DNA of 64,000 nucleotides from Psychrobacter sp. P11G3. GTDB taxonomy: Bacteria > Pseudomonadota > Gammaproteobacteria > Pseudomonadales > Moraxellaceae. The notes under the pieces were generated by a model that was given only the letters and a program-made list of their open reading frames with translations, was not told the origin of the DNA and did not search any database. The stretch covers positions 682,001-746,000 of the forward strand of contig NZ_CM003596.1 of NCBI RefSeq assembly GCF_001435845.1. The letters run 5' to 3'. Positions 25,701 to 34,353 of this stretch are shown in pieces (the stretch's first letter is position 1; each line of letters begins with the position of its first letter). The position numbers and the translations under genes are program-made.

Positions 25701-26087
25701 TCAATGAATGATTCTGAGAGCTTAATTAGCCTATTAGCTGGCAATAAACCCGCTAAAAAGTGGATTGACCAAGATATTACAAGAGCCCTACAGCAAATCG
25801 CTGCGTATAGCTTCCAATTTTTAGAAGCAGAGGTTAACGCTGATGTGAACTCAAGTCCAGATAGGCAAAAAGTAGGTATTATTACTAAGTCACCAAGCTC
25901 TACTACTAGCCAAGTGCGTGAAGCTCATATTACCTCTAAGAATATTGAGGAAGTCACAAGCAGGGCTAAAGAAATTGCTCAGTCTCTAAAAGAAAGCGGC
26001 TTAGACTTAAATGACAGAGTTGCAGTAATTGCGAAGTTATTAGAAAGCTTCGAAGATGACTCAATAGATGAAAAAGAGGAATCGTAA
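22719..26087 (+). CDS. sspC: SspC-type P-loop ATPase
   Basis: The 1122-aa protein has a P-loop near the N-terminus: Walker A GPYGSGKS at residues 69-76 and Walker B LLIFIDEL at 164-171. A long, largely helical remainder ends with a charged tail. Size and position between DUF4007 and PP-loop genes match SspC, the ATPase needed for single-strand phosphorothioation. Its last base overlaps the sspD start (TAATGG), indicating translational coupling. Confidence 0.82.
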   Translation: MNTTQQSETYLVDAIERNEFFQRSVNITYDHGNLEALENFYCPISYEQTIIKMMQHIEQSGQAAFTWTGPYGSGKSSLAIFLQALINSNPQVVEAARAKLSDKNKELIIKHFSPEQHQWHVLNLIGQTTAPERLFIEALDLKNSATTEDILQALESRIDKNQRLLIFIDELGKVFDGAAKSSRPEDIYFLQQLAEFVSRTQGKMLFIGVLHQSFMAYARQATAKTHDEWLKIQGRFVDCAVTLSVDEQIHLISQVIEVNDSDLLDIRANTKFSSQVDTVVNNIASNRKTDSEKMTELLTNVFPLHPLVAILVCQLSKKNFGQNQRSIFSFLMSAEPNGFGYYIKNTKLDSFTVFTPEMFWDYLDSNLNSTIQASEYGKQWLLSQMAVNRYEELNGEMAVKLIKTVSLISIFADGTGIHASPELLKGILAANDKELEGVVSALESASIIFYRKFTQSYMLSEGSDFNLTDAIKEQLQDINTLPFEHLEQFEPVVAKAHYQLIGSLRWMQVKLLPATDSIKDTLLKLQQEVDASLVGYYCLLIPKNDDELKLALEVCETVSSSDEFNHIVIAVLDSHTTIIDMLKDKIALSNILKNEERLLNDKIARQETEGRLVEVEDALNRVLDKSLSNSKWYSKHLVEKGVLLNRFKLSSLASSIADYYVSKYFECNNELVNRNKPSPSAKGAIRELLKRMIENSDEPSLGIEKFPPEKGVYESVIVKNGLHVSEDGENYYFSEPSNERLKAVWRRADEVISKSEGELVSAQQIYDAWSEAPYGIKAGLHDILYIAYILSRHSDLANYINGEYKPTVQYLLAEYLIKVPKEVGVREVSFLEGTQSWIHVLRDRLEEEFGSRLKSKIEDEPLPIAQALVSVFFNMHPWIQRTNELSVKTKQLRNILKQANDPNQLLFDDLPRFFNARDNDEQKVEKIIQGLYEMDYKYPTLVSEINTKLLDFLKVKYEELNPFAEINKRSEALFGRSGDYLLDAYIARLVKYNGSMNDSESLISLLAGNKPAKKWIDQDITRALQQIAAYSFQFLEAEVNADVNSSPDRQKVGIITKSPSSTTSQVREAHITSKNIEEVTSRAKEIAQSLKESGLDLNDRVAVIAKLLESFEDDSIDEKEES

Positions 26088-26923
26088 TGGATAAGGTTAA
26101 ACATGTATTAGGAATTTCTGGCGGCAAAGATAGTGCGGCATTAGCTATTTATATGCGTGATAACTACCCAGAACTAGATATCGACTACTTTTTTACTGAT
26201 ACCGGTAAAGAGCTTGATGAAGTATATGAATACCTATCTTATTTAGAAGGGTACTTAGGTAAACCAATTCAATATATTAATCCGGATAGAAATTTTGATT
26301 TTTGGTTGACTCAACATAATGACTACCTACCATCACCGCAAGCACGGTGGTGTACAATCAAAATGAAATTAAAGCCATTTCAGGACTGGGTTCAAGGCTT
26401 TTTAGATGAAGGGTATGAGGTGCGCTCCTATGTTGCCATTCGTTCTGATGAACCGTACCGTACTGGCTACGACTCAAGTGATGAAAAACTAATTGTTGAA
26501 CTACCTTTTCGAGAAGATGGTGTCGACAAGGCTGGCGTGATGGATATCTTAGAGAACTCAGGTGTTGGTTTGCCAGCCTATTATGAATGGCGTACTCGAA
26601 GTGGCTGCACATTCTGCTTTTTCCAAAGAAAAATAGAGTGGGTAGGGCTTTTAGAACGTCATCCTGAAGCTTTCAAGGAAGCTATGGCATATGAAAAAGA
26701 GGCGTTAGCTAACCAGTCTCCATTCACTTGGTCTGAACGTGAGTCATTAGAAGAGTTAAGTCGACCCAAACGAGTGGCTGAAATTAGAGCTGATCATGAG
26801 AAGAGGCTTGCTAAAATGAAGAAGCGGATCAAAGTTAATCCGCTTCGTCCGGATGGCGAGCCTGAACTGGATATGGATGATATCTATGGTCAAGGCAAGG
26901 TTTGTGTTATGTGTCATAAGTAA
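26087..26923 (+). CDS. sspD: SspD-type ATP pyrophosphatase (PAPS-reductase fold)
   Basis: The 278-aa protein has the PP-loop SGGKDS at residues 11-16 and a DTGKELDEVYEYL segment typical of the PAPS-reductase superfamily. Two CxxC pairs are visible (Cys174/177 in RSGCTFCFF and Cys273/276 at the extreme C-terminus) plus Cys89, suggesting an iron-sulfur cluster as in DndC. It activates DNA phosphate with ATP for sulfur insertion. The last gene of sspBCD, it is coupled to sspC by a 1-nt overlap and is followed by a strong terminator. Confidence 0.85.
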   Translation: MDKVKHVLGISGGKDSAALAIYMRDNYPELDIDYFFTDTGKELDEVYEYLSYLEGYLGKPIQYINPDRNFDFWLTQHNDYLPSPQARWCTIKMKLKPFQDWVQGFLDEGYEVRSYVAIRSDEPYRTGYDSSDEKLIVELPFREDGVDKAGVMDILENSGVGLPAYYEWRTRSGCTFCFFQRKIEWVGLLERHPEAFKEAMAYEKEALANQSPFTWSERESLEELSRPKRVAEIRADHEKRLAKMKKRIKVNPLRPDGEPELDMDDIYGQGKVCVMCHK

Positions 26924-26961
26924 AACTATCGAATAATATTGACTATTAATTGTAATGTTCT

Positions 26962-27000
26962 AAACTGTTAACTTGTGTAATATAAGTTAACAGTTTTTTT
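26962..27000 (+). terminator. Rho-independent terminator between sspD and sspE
   Basis: A perfect 13-bp stem (AAACTGTTAACTT at 26962-26974, partner at 26984-26996) with a 9-nt loop runs into seven T residues. It ends sspBCD and lies only 13 nt before the sspE start. A weak promoter-like pair (TTGACT at 26939, TAAACT at 26961) lies just upstream. Confidence 0.9.
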
Positions 27001-27013
27001 ATGGGCGAAAAGT

Positions 27014-29215
27014 ATGGATCTTAAAGGTGCTGAAATTAGAAAGTTTAAAGAGATGGGACGTATTATTAATGACAATAGCAATAAGCAGTACCCCTTAAAA
27101 GTTCCGCACTATCAAAGACCATACAAGTGGGCTCCAGAGAATGTTGAGAAACTAATTACCGATTGGTTTAATCATGAAGAAAATAGTGATTATTTCTGTG
27201 GATCAATTGTAACAGTGATACATACTGATCAACCTCATGACTTAATCGATGGTCAACAAAGATTTACAACATTGTTTTTGGCAAATTTCGTAAGCCTGAT
27301 GACTCTTCGATCATTGGTATTATCAACACTAAAATACCAAGGCTATGCAATGCGTTTTATTACACTCTATGATGAAATGTTAGGTAGCCTACAGCACGTT
27401 ATACTTCTAGATTCTGATGATAGCAGTCCTACTTCATTATCAGGCTTAAGCAAGATAAAAAATATAATCATAGACGAGCTGAGCAATGGAAATCTTGATG
27501 CTGCTATCGAAACATTTAATAAATATTTCTCAATGACAGAAATTCGTAGCCTATTATGTAATAGAACCCTAAACCTCCAATACGATAGAAGCTCATTCAA
27601 TACTTCACTTATAAAAGTAATGTGTGCACTTGATATTAACTTGGAAAACGAAAAAGATATAAACTTCTCAACAGATTTAGATGAGGACCAAATACCTTAT
27701 TCAACTAATGAGCAAACATATGTAAACTCAATAAGAACTATATTTGAGAGTATTAAGAATAAAACTAACTCTGAGATTAAGTCTCCCTCTCATATTAAGT
27801 CAATACAAATGGCTATAAGTTTTAAAGATATAATCTCAGAGTTTATAGATGATGTAAAAGTTTGTATTGTTCAAACCGGTAATCCTGATGATGCCTATAC
27901 GTTGTTCGAAGTATTGAATGATAGAGCTCTAGCTCTAGAAGACTTAGATTTAATAAAGAATGAGTTTTATAAGAATTACGTTTTAAAAAGTGATTCAAAA
28001 GTTGGTGAAGAAGAGAAAGATAGGGTATTACAGGAGCTAGATGATAAGTGGGTCAATGAAATATTTAATAAGACTCAAGACTACGAAAAGAAACTTATTA
28101 CTTTTTTAGCTGTTGGATATATTACTGGATCAGAAAGTATAAAACATGACAACTCAAAAGGTTTTAGGGATGCTCTAAAAAATTACTTTAACATGTATGA
28201 TTCGAACAACCGTTATGACCAATATAAGATAGCTAAAGATTTTAATGTTTTTCTAACTTGTAAGAAACTTATGGAGATTTTTTCCTTAAAATACCAAAAA
28301 AAGGATCTAGTTGCCTTGCAAGCAGAATATAGTACAGAAACATCAGAAATTTATAAAACTGTACATTTACTCTACGCAAAAGATCAGTTTGGTGTACTTT
28401 TAGGGCTAACAAACTTTATTTTCAGGAACATTGAGTCTATTAGTCCAGACTTTGAAATATCTAAAGCCAAAAATGTTTTAGAGGAGCTTTTAAAAATAAA
28501 TCACCCAGGTAGTGGTCTAAAATATATTGATCTGCATAATACATGTACTACTCAGTCCAAGAGTTTGTGGAAAGTTGCTATTATGGCTAAAGACTACAAA
28601 GCTCCTCGTAGTTTTGCTATTTCATTAATAAATCAGCATTTTTTAAGCTCTTCTAAAGTTAGTATATGTAGTATTAGTGTTGAGCTAAACAGTCAGCTAA
28701 ATAATGAATTTGAAAGCTGGCTAAGAAGTTGGAGATATACCTCTAGCAGTAAGAATACACTTTCTATTCGAATTCTTTTTGCAAGACTAATTAAAATGAG
28801 TCTAAATAGATCTACAATGAAGTTAACAACATCTACTATTGCAAATACCATAAGCCAAGCAGATGTGGCTGAAATGCAGCTTGACCATATTGAGCCTATT
28901 AAAGTTAACTTTTTAGCAGAAAATAAATATTTTAAGCATATAGATAGAGAGAGGTTTGTAAATGAGTTAGGCAATATGATGCCTTTGCCAGGAGCTCAGA
29001 ATCGTGATAAATCTAACCAACCTGTTATGGAAAGTTTTAAATTTTTTGAGAAAGCGGGCTTAGAAAATCATTTTATTTTAACTCAGACTAGAAAATTATT
29101 TGAAGAGAACAAAGTACCATCTACTGATAGTTTAGATTTTTATATACCGACTGAAGGTTTCTTTGAAGAACGCAAGGAATTTTTAATTGATATGTTCAAA
29201 CAAGTTGTGAGTTGA
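27014..29215 (+). CDS. sspE: SspE-type DUF262/DUF1524 restriction effector
   Basis: The 733-aa protein starts with a DUF262 domain: VPHYQRPYKW (about residues 30-39) and LIDGQQRFTT (about 77-86), the QR and DGQQR nucleotide-pocket motifs. The C-terminus is a DUF1524 HNH-type nuclease (LDHIEPIKVNFL, then ELGNMMPLPGAQNRDKSNQP). This is the SspE/GmrSD architecture, in which phosphorothioate-stimulated NTPase activity drives nicking of incoming phage DNA. It directly follows sspBCD but is separated from it by a terminator. No terminator is evident before the next gene. Confidence 0.85.
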   Translation: MDLKGAEIRKFKEMGRIINDNSNKQYPLKVPHYQRPYKWAPENVEKLITDWFNHEENSDYFCGSIVTVIHTDQPHDLIDGQQRFTTLFLANFVSLMTLRSLVLSTLKYQGYAMRFITLYDEMLGSLQHVILLDSDDSSPTSLSGLSKIKNIIIDELSNGNLDAAIETFNKYFSMTEIRSLLCNRTLNLQYDRSSFNTSLIKVMCALDINLENEKDINFSTDLDEDQIPYSTNEQTYVNSIRTIFESIKNKTNSEIKSPSHIKSIQMAISFKDIISEFIDDVKVCIVQTGNPDDAYTLFEVLNDRALALEDLDLIKNEFYKNYVLKSDSKVGEEEKDRVLQELDDKWVNEIFNKTQDYEKKLITFLAVGYITGSESIKHDNSKGFRDALKNYFNMYDSNNRYDQYKIAKDFNVFLTCKKLMEIFSLKYQKKDLVALQAEYSTETSEIYKTVHLLYAKDQFGVLLGLTNFIFRNIESISPDFEISKAKNVLEELLKINHPGSGLKYIDLHNTCTTQSKSLWKVAIMAKDYKAPRSFAISLINQHFLSSSKVSICSISVELNSQLNNEFESWLRSWRYTSSSKNTLSIRILFARLIKMSLNRSTMKLTTSTIANTISQADVAEMQLDHIEPIKVNFLAENKYFKHIDRERFVNELGNMMPLPGAQNRDKSNQPVMESFKFFEKAGLENHFILTQTRKLFEENKVPSTDSLDFYIPTEGFFEERKEFLIDMFKQVVS

Positions 29216-29279
29216 AATTAGAACGTATACTACTAAGAGCTTGTTTCTAAATTTTATAGGTTTGAATTAAGAGTATAGC

Positions 29280-31442
29280 ATGGGTCCATCATTTCAAGAT
29301 TTGAATCTAAAACCTGTTTATCGTACTGGTGAAGATAATTTATTCACTGACTTTTACCGACCGTTACTATCGTCTGCTATACGCTACGATAGAGCAGTTG
29401 GTTTTTTTTCGTCAGAGATTTTGTCTTGTAATCTCAAAGGACTAAGTAGTTTAGTTAGAAATAATGGCCGCATGCGATTAATTATTGGCGAGCCACTAGA
29501 GAAAGACGAATATGAGGCTATATTACATGAAACGATGGAAAGTCGTCAGGTGTTGACCGAGCATTATATTAATAAGCTGATTGAAATGATGGATGGCACG
29601 GAAGCTAATACAGGTAGGTTGCAGGTCTTAGCTTATCTAGTCGCCTCGAAAAGGCTGGAAATTAAATTTGCTGTTCGACCGAAAGGTATGTTTCATGAAA
29701 AGATAGGGGTTGTTTATGATGAAGAAGACAACTGCGTAGTCTTTCAAGGGTCTGCAAATGAGACCCCTTCTGCTCTATTTGAACATATTAATGCTGAATC
29801 CGTAAGTGTATATAAGAGTTGGCAGGAAACCGTTTTCGAAGATTACGGTAAAAACTATATAAGGTCTTTCGAACAACTTTGGGAGGGCAATAGAGAAGAT
29901 ATAGTTGTTCTTGACGTAGTCTCAAAGCAATATGAGCGTATAGCTGATTATATAATCAGCCAAATTAAACAGTCTAAAAATAATAGACTGGATTTTGAAA
30001 AAATTTTATTGCAACTTGATGATAATTTAGAAGATGGTATTTCTTTATCTCAGAGTGCCTTGCCTAAAGTTCCTGAATACTTAGGTACTCATAAGTTTGA
30101 TATAAGGCCGCATCAACGAGAAGCTTTGAACAGCTGGCGAGCTAATCAATTTACAGGAATTCTTAAGCATGCAACTGGCTCAGGTAAGACAATAACGTCA
30201 ATATACGCTTTAACGAAGATGTTTGAGGCAAAACAAAAACAAGATCAGTCACTAATCGTAATGATTAGTGTGCCTTACATAGATTTGGCAAAGCAATGGG
30301 TGAAAGAACTTAAGCTGTTTAATATAACTCCTATTCAGTGCTTCGACAGTAGGTCTAAATGGGAGGGTTCTTTGGCGAGAAACTTGCAATTAGTTGAATT
30401 TGGGAGCTCAAAGTTCGTCTGTATTTTAGTTGTTAATAAAACACTATGTTCAGATCATTTTCAAAAAGCGATAAAAGATATTAACTTGAATAGTTTAATG
30501 TTCATAGGTGATGAATGTCATAGACATGGTGCAAACCAAACTCGTTCGCTATTGCCAGATGCAGCTTTCAAACTAGGTCTATCTGCCACACCATTCAATG
30601 ATGATGACGATATGTTAGAAAGTCCATTCGGCAATGATGCAATGGATAATATCTTGAGTTATTACCAAGCCATAGTTCATGAATACAGTCTCGAAGATGC
30701 AATTCTAGATGAGGTATTAACCCCTTATGATTATCACATTATTCCAATTCATTTGACTGAGGTTGAACAAGAGGAGTATGACCAGCTATCTGAAAGCATT
30801 AGAAAAATAATGATTAATTCAGGTGGTAACCTGTCAAAAGATAATCGTGAAAAAATGGTTACCCTCACTTCAAAAAGAAGTCGTTTGTTAGGAAGTGCGG
30901 AAAACAAGATATTCAAGTTGAGAGATATAACTTCCAATATATCTAAAGAAAAACGTAAACTCACTTTATTTTATGTTGGTGAAGGTAAAGACTCTGAGGA
31001 CAATATTATCATTGATCAAGTTACAAAAACTTTGAGAGATAACGATTGGAAAACAGCTCAATTTACAGGTAAGACAACTAAAAGAGAAAGAGATGAGTTA
31101 TTACATTTGTTTAAGCAACGAAGAGTTGATGCCTTAATAGCGATGAAAGTTCTTGATGAAGGAATTGATGTCCCTGCCTGTAGTACTGCTTATATTCTAG
31201 CAAGTACGAAAAACCCCAGACAGTACGTTCAGCGTAGGGGAAGAGTCTTGAGAAAGTTTCCAGGTAAAACTAAAGCCACAATACATGACTTTGTAGTATT
31301 ACCTTGCCCATATAGCAAATCCATTTTCGGAAAGAAGCTTTATGAGTCAGAGCTAGAAAGAGTAAGAGATTTTTCATTACTTGCAACAAATAAAATAGAG
31401 ATTGAGTCACATCTACAGGAATTGGAGGTTTTGCGTGTCTAA
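29280..31442 (+). CDS. PLD-like plus DEAD/DEAH-type helicase, SspFGH-like effector component
   Basis: The 720-aa protein has a phospholipase-D-like N-terminal domain (HEK at 139-141, then VFQGSANETPSA) followed by a superfamily 2 helicase: RPHQREAL (277 onwards), Walker A ATGSGKT at 298-304, DECH at 411-414 and the C-terminal QRRGRVLR. One HKD-like motif is visible. The architecture occurs in phage-restriction helicases and in phosphorothioation-associated effectors. It heads a four-gene cluster after sspE; the next gene overlaps its stop by 8 nt. I infer that it belongs to an SspFGH-like cassette, but do not assign a letter. Confidence 0.75.
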   Translation: MGPSFQDLNLKPVYRTGEDNLFTDFYRPLLSSAIRYDRAVGFFSSEILSCNLKGLSSLVRNNGRMRLIIGEPLEKDEYEAILHETMESRQVLTEHYINKLIEMMDGTEANTGRLQVLAYLVASKRLEIKFAVRPKGMFHEKIGVVYDEEDNCVVFQGSANETPSALFEHINAESVSVYKSWQETVFEDYGKNYIRSFEQLWEGNREDIVVLDVVSKQYERIADYIISQIKQSKNNRLDFEKILLQLDDNLEDGISLSQSALPKVPEYLGTHKFDIRPHQREALNSWRANQFTGILKHATGSGKTITSIYALTKMFEAKQKQDQSLIVMISVPYIDLAKQWVKELKLFNITPIQCFDSRSKWEGSLARNLQLVEFGSSKFVCILVVNKTLCSDHFQKAIKDINLNSLMFIGDECHRHGANQTRSLLPDAAFKLGLSATPFNDDDDMLESPFGNDAMDNILSYYQAIVHEYSLEDAILDEVLTPYDYHIIPIHLTEVEQEEYDQLSESIRKIMINSGGNLSKDNREKMVTLTSKRSRLLGSAENKIFKLRDITSNISKEKRKLTLFYVGEGKDSEDNIIIDQVTKTLRDNDWKTAQFTGKTTKRERDELLHLFKQRRVDALIAMKVLDEGIDVPACSTAYILASTKNPRQYVQRRGRVLRKFPGKTKATIHDFVVLPCPYSKSIFGKKLYESELERVRDFSLLATNKIEIESHLQELEVLRV

Positions 31443-31653
31443 TAATAATATAAGAGAAATGTTTGAAGAAGCTAATAAGCTAGTTGAAAAGGAACTTGAG
31501 ACTCCTTTGAGACAGTTAACCCGCAAGATACTTAATGAGGAAAGAAAGTATCTATACTCTGATCAAAAGCCAGCGCAACGTAAAAAAAACATAAAAGACT
31601 TTATTGAAGAAGCTAGAAAATCTGGTAATTTCAAAAGTAATCTGGGGGCATAA
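31435..31653 (+). CDS. Small charged protein of the second Ssp effector cassette (72 aa)
   Basis: A GTG start at 31435 is chosen because GGAGG lies 6 nt upstream. The product starts with V/M-SNNNIREMFEEANKLVEK and is strongly charged and helical (KKNIKDFIEEARKSG). It overlaps the helicase stop and is followed directly by the GTG start of the ATPase gene, so all three are translationally coupled. No family is recognised; it is probably a small subunit or adaptor of the complex. Confidence 0.65.
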   Translation: MSNNNIREMFEEANKLVEKELETPLRQLTRKILNEERKYLYSDQKPAQRKKNIKDFIEEARKSGNFKSNLGA

Positions 31654-33687
31654 GTGAAGATAATTTCTTTAAAGATGAAAAACTTCAGGCAGTTCCATGG
31701 CGAGCAATCAATAGAGTTTTCTACCGATGCAAAAAAAAATATCACTCTAATCCATGCTGAAAATGGAGTTGGTAAAACAGCTTTGCTGAATGCTATCAAA
31801 TGGTGCTTTTTCGAAGAAACGACTCTTAACTTTAGTCAGAAAGATAATTTACTAAATAACTATGCTCACGATGACGGGGATAATACCTATTATGTTGCTA
31901 TCGAATTCGAGGAGGATAGTGAATATTTTTATTGTGAGCGAGGTTATAACGATATAAGTAAAAATTACTTTAAAATGACTAGGGACGACTTCGAGACTGG
32001 TGTTAAACCAATTAATGATCCTGAGTTGTTCATAAACTCGATACTTCCGAAAGAGATGTCTGAGTACTTCTTCTTCCAAGGAGAAGGGGTAGGCAGCTTT
32101 ACAAAAGCTAAAGTAGGACATAACAGAGAAGTTAAAGAGGCTATTCAGAATATACTAGGGTTTAAAACAGCTCAGCAAGCAATTGATGACCTTGGTGATA
32201 TCAAAAAAGATTATCGAAAAGAAGTGGCTACAAGAAATAAAGGTTCGGAATTAGCTAAGCTTAGTGAGGAAATATCAAAATTAGAGCAAGAAAAAATTGC
32301 TAAGGACTCACGTTTGGGCCTTTGTGATAAAAATATAGGAATGTATGAGCAACTAATTTTAGATATTGATGAAAAGTTAGCAAACAGTAATAGCACCGTG
32401 GTTAAACAGAACCATCAAAATCGCGCCAAACTCGATAAGCAAAAAAGCATTCTCATACAAAGAATTAAGGGTAAAGAGGTTGAAAAGGTTAGACTTATTA
32501 AAATGTACGGCGCGCATGTCTTTGCGAAAAAACTGGCATCTCAAGCTTTAGACTTTATTAATGAAGAAGAGTTTAAGGGAACGATACCAGCACCATATAA
32601 TGAGAATCTAGTTAGACAGATACTTGAAGAACATGCGTGTATTTGTGGCGCTCCTATTCATGACAATTCCGAAGCTTACAATAATATTAGTAAGTTGTTG
32701 AAGAGTGCTGCAGATCCTGATCAGGGTAATAGAGTAATTCGAGCACGTGAAACACTCAAGTCAATTCAAACGAAGAATGAAGGTGCTAAAGGTCATTTAT
32801 TAGCCAATCAAAACGACTTAATTCAGCTTCATAATAATTTGGAGGACACAAAGCGAGAGCTTGAAGAAATATCATTGAGAATGACAGAGTTTAATATTGA
32901 CGAGATTGTTAGCTTAGAGAACCAAAGGAAGTCACACCAGCAGCATAAAGATACTGAATATCGAACTCAAGGTCGGTTAGAGGTAGAAACGGACAGGTTG
33001 AAAAGATCTATTGATGCGACACAAAGTAAAATCAATCAATTGCAAGCTCAATCAACAGGGATTGATATTTATCAAGAGTCACTAGACATACTTAATGAAG
33101 TGGAGTCTTTGTTAATTAATACACTTCAAAAGGCAGAAGAAAGCAGTTTTAACGAACTTTCAAAGCTAATTAATGACACTTTAGATTTATACGTTCGACA
33201 GGACTTTAAGGCTAAAATAGATAAAGAGACATTTAATATTCGTCTCATTGATAATCAAAATAGAAATGTAGCAATGAGTGATGGCCAACAGCTTTTATTG
33301 AGTCTGACCTTTATATCTAGCTTAATTCAGCTGGCTGCTACAAGAAAAAATGCTCAAGGTGAAATCCTAACTCCAGGGGTCATAGCACCTTTCGTTATTG
33401 ATGCTCCTTTTGGTGTTCTTGATAATACTTATAAAGGTAATATGGCTAAATCTATTCCTGAGTCGGTTGAGCAGGTTGTTTTCTTATTATCCTCTAGTCA
33501 TTGGGAGGGTACAGTAGAAGAAAATATCAGAGAAAGAGTAGGCAAAGAATATAATCTAGTTGCAGAAGTAGCATCTTCTCAAGGGAGCAAGGAGCTTAAT
33601 CCTATATTTGTCAAAGGGAATAAGGTTGATACCGTACGTTATGACTGTGGCATCGATAGAACAGTTATTGAGGAGGTGAAAGTATGA
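31654..33687 (+). CDS. DndD/SMC-like ATPase of the second Ssp effector cassette
   Basis: A GTG start follows the preceding stop with no gap. The 677-aa protein is SMC/Rad50-like: Walker A HAENGVGKTALLNAIKW near residue 40, long coiled coils either side of a Cys-x-Cys motif (HACICGAP, about residues 326-333) in the middle, an ABC signature SDGQQLLLSL, and Walker B PFVIDAPFGVLD. The layout closely resembles DndD of double-stranded phosphorothioation. Here it follows an SspABCD-SspE set, so I read it as part of a restriction complex with the helicase. Its stop overlaps the last gene by 4 nt. Confidence 0.75.
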   Translation: MKIISLKMKNFRQFHGEQSIEFSTDAKKNITLIHAENGVGKTALLNAIKWCFFEETTLNFSQKDNLLNNYAHDDGDNTYYVAIEFEEDSEYFYCERGYNDISKNYFKMTRDDFETGVKPINDPELFINSILPKEMSEYFFFQGEGVGSFTKAKVGHNREVKEAIQNILGFKTAQQAIDDLGDIKKDYRKEVATRNKGSELAKLSEEISKLEQEKIAKDSRLGLCDKNIGMYEQLILDIDEKLANSNSTVVKQNHQNRAKLDKQKSILIQRIKGKEVEKVRLIKMYGAHVFAKKLASQALDFINEEEFKGTIPAPYNENLVRQILEEHACICGAPIHDNSEAYNNISKLLKSAADPDQGNRVIRARETLKSIQTKNEGAKGHLLANQNDLIQLHNNLEDTKRELEEISLRMTEFNIDEIVSLENQRKSHQQHKDTEYRTQGRLEVETDRLKRSIDATQSKINQLQAQSTGIDIYQESLDILNEVESLLINTLQKAEESSFNELSKLINDTLDLYVRQDFKAKIDKETFNIRLIDNQNRNVAMSDGQQLLLSLTFISSLIQLAATRKNAQGEILTPGVIAPFVIDAPFGVLDNTYKGNMAKSIPESVEQVVFLLSSSHWEGTVEENIRERVGKEYNLVAEVASSQGSKELNPIFVKGNKVDTVRYDCGIDRTVIEEVKV

Positions 33688-34172
33688 TGGGACGGAATAA
33701 TAAAACCGATTGGCGAGGGTTAAATGTTAATCGTGAAAGAAGACATGAAAATTTAATTCATAATCTGGTTGAGGATAAAGAGACAGCAATCTTTACCTAC
33801 AACAAGGATCTTATGATTTTCGCTGCAATGATTGGTTATGCTTATAATAAGAGATTATCTTTATCAGGCGATAAAATATCGATAACGTTAGGAACATATT
33901 ATAATACTGAAGACGACGGCTTTATATATTTATTAGCATTGATGGAAAATAAAAATGCTACCTGTTTAAAGGATCCCAACCTATCTGACTCAATTAAAAT
34001 CTTTGAAGATTACTGTAATGGCGGGTTGGATATTATTCAAGACTGGTTTAGAAGCAACCCCACAGATAACAGTAGAGTTGAAACTCTAGAAGCTAAAATT
34101 TGGGAGTATATGAAGAGTCAAGAAGGTTTGGAACAAGGTATCAGTAATGATGACTTAGATGTGGATTTCTGA
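33684..34172 (+). CDS. 162-aa phosphorothioation-associated protein, unrecognised
   Basis: The start overlaps the ATPase gene by 4 nt and a GGAGGTG site precedes it. The product includes RRHENLIHNLVEDKETAIFTY and MIFAAMIGYAYNKR, a pattern I loosely associate with small dnd-associated proteins, without certainty. It is the last gene of the cassette and ends 5 nt before a truncated IS256-type fragment, so its C-terminus may have been altered by insertion or deletion. Confidence 0.55.
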   Translation: MMGRNNKTDWRGLNVNRERRHENLIHNLVEDKETAIFTYNKDLMIFAAMIGYAYNKRLSLSGDKISITLGTYYNTEDDGFIYLLALMENKNATCLKDPNLSDSIKIFEDYCNGGLDIIQDWFRSNPTDNSRVETLEAKIWEYMKSQEGLEQGISNDDLDVDF

Positions 34173-34177
34173 ATGAG

Positions 34178-34353
34178 AGAATTTTCCATCTTTTCATGCT
34201 TTGGGTAGCCGAGATGATCTTTCATGTCAGCTTCAAGAGCGGTATCGATAAAGGATTGCATGAGCAGCTTTGGTAGTCTTTGATATCATCAAAGCTGCTC
34301 ATGCTACCAGCCATTTGCTCGGCCAGTTTCTTAATGTCATTTTGGTTAGTCAT
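34178..34353 (-). pseudogene. IS256-family transposase remnant, frameshifted and truncated
   Basis: Reading from ATG 34353 on the minus strand, the frame gives MTNQNDIKKLAEQMAGSMSS and then breaks. In another frame the sequence continues LLMQSFIDTALEADMKDHLG and YPKHEKMENS, which is a typical IS256-family transposase N-terminus. An AGGAG site precedes the start. The fragment is cut off at about 34178 beside the 162-aa gene. It encodes no functional transposase. Confidence 0.75.

Noticed and set aside
26087..26923. Assimilatory PAPS reductase (cysH)
   Set aside because: The PP-loop protein sits between SspC and SspE type genes, is coupled to the ATPase gene and has two CxxC pairs; no sulfate assimilation genes are nearby.
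20339..34172. DndABCDE double-strand phosphorothioation system
   Set aside because: Only the DndD-like ATPase recalls Dnd. The modification genes are of the DUF4007 plus large ATPase plus PP-loop type, and no DndB or small DndE was found.
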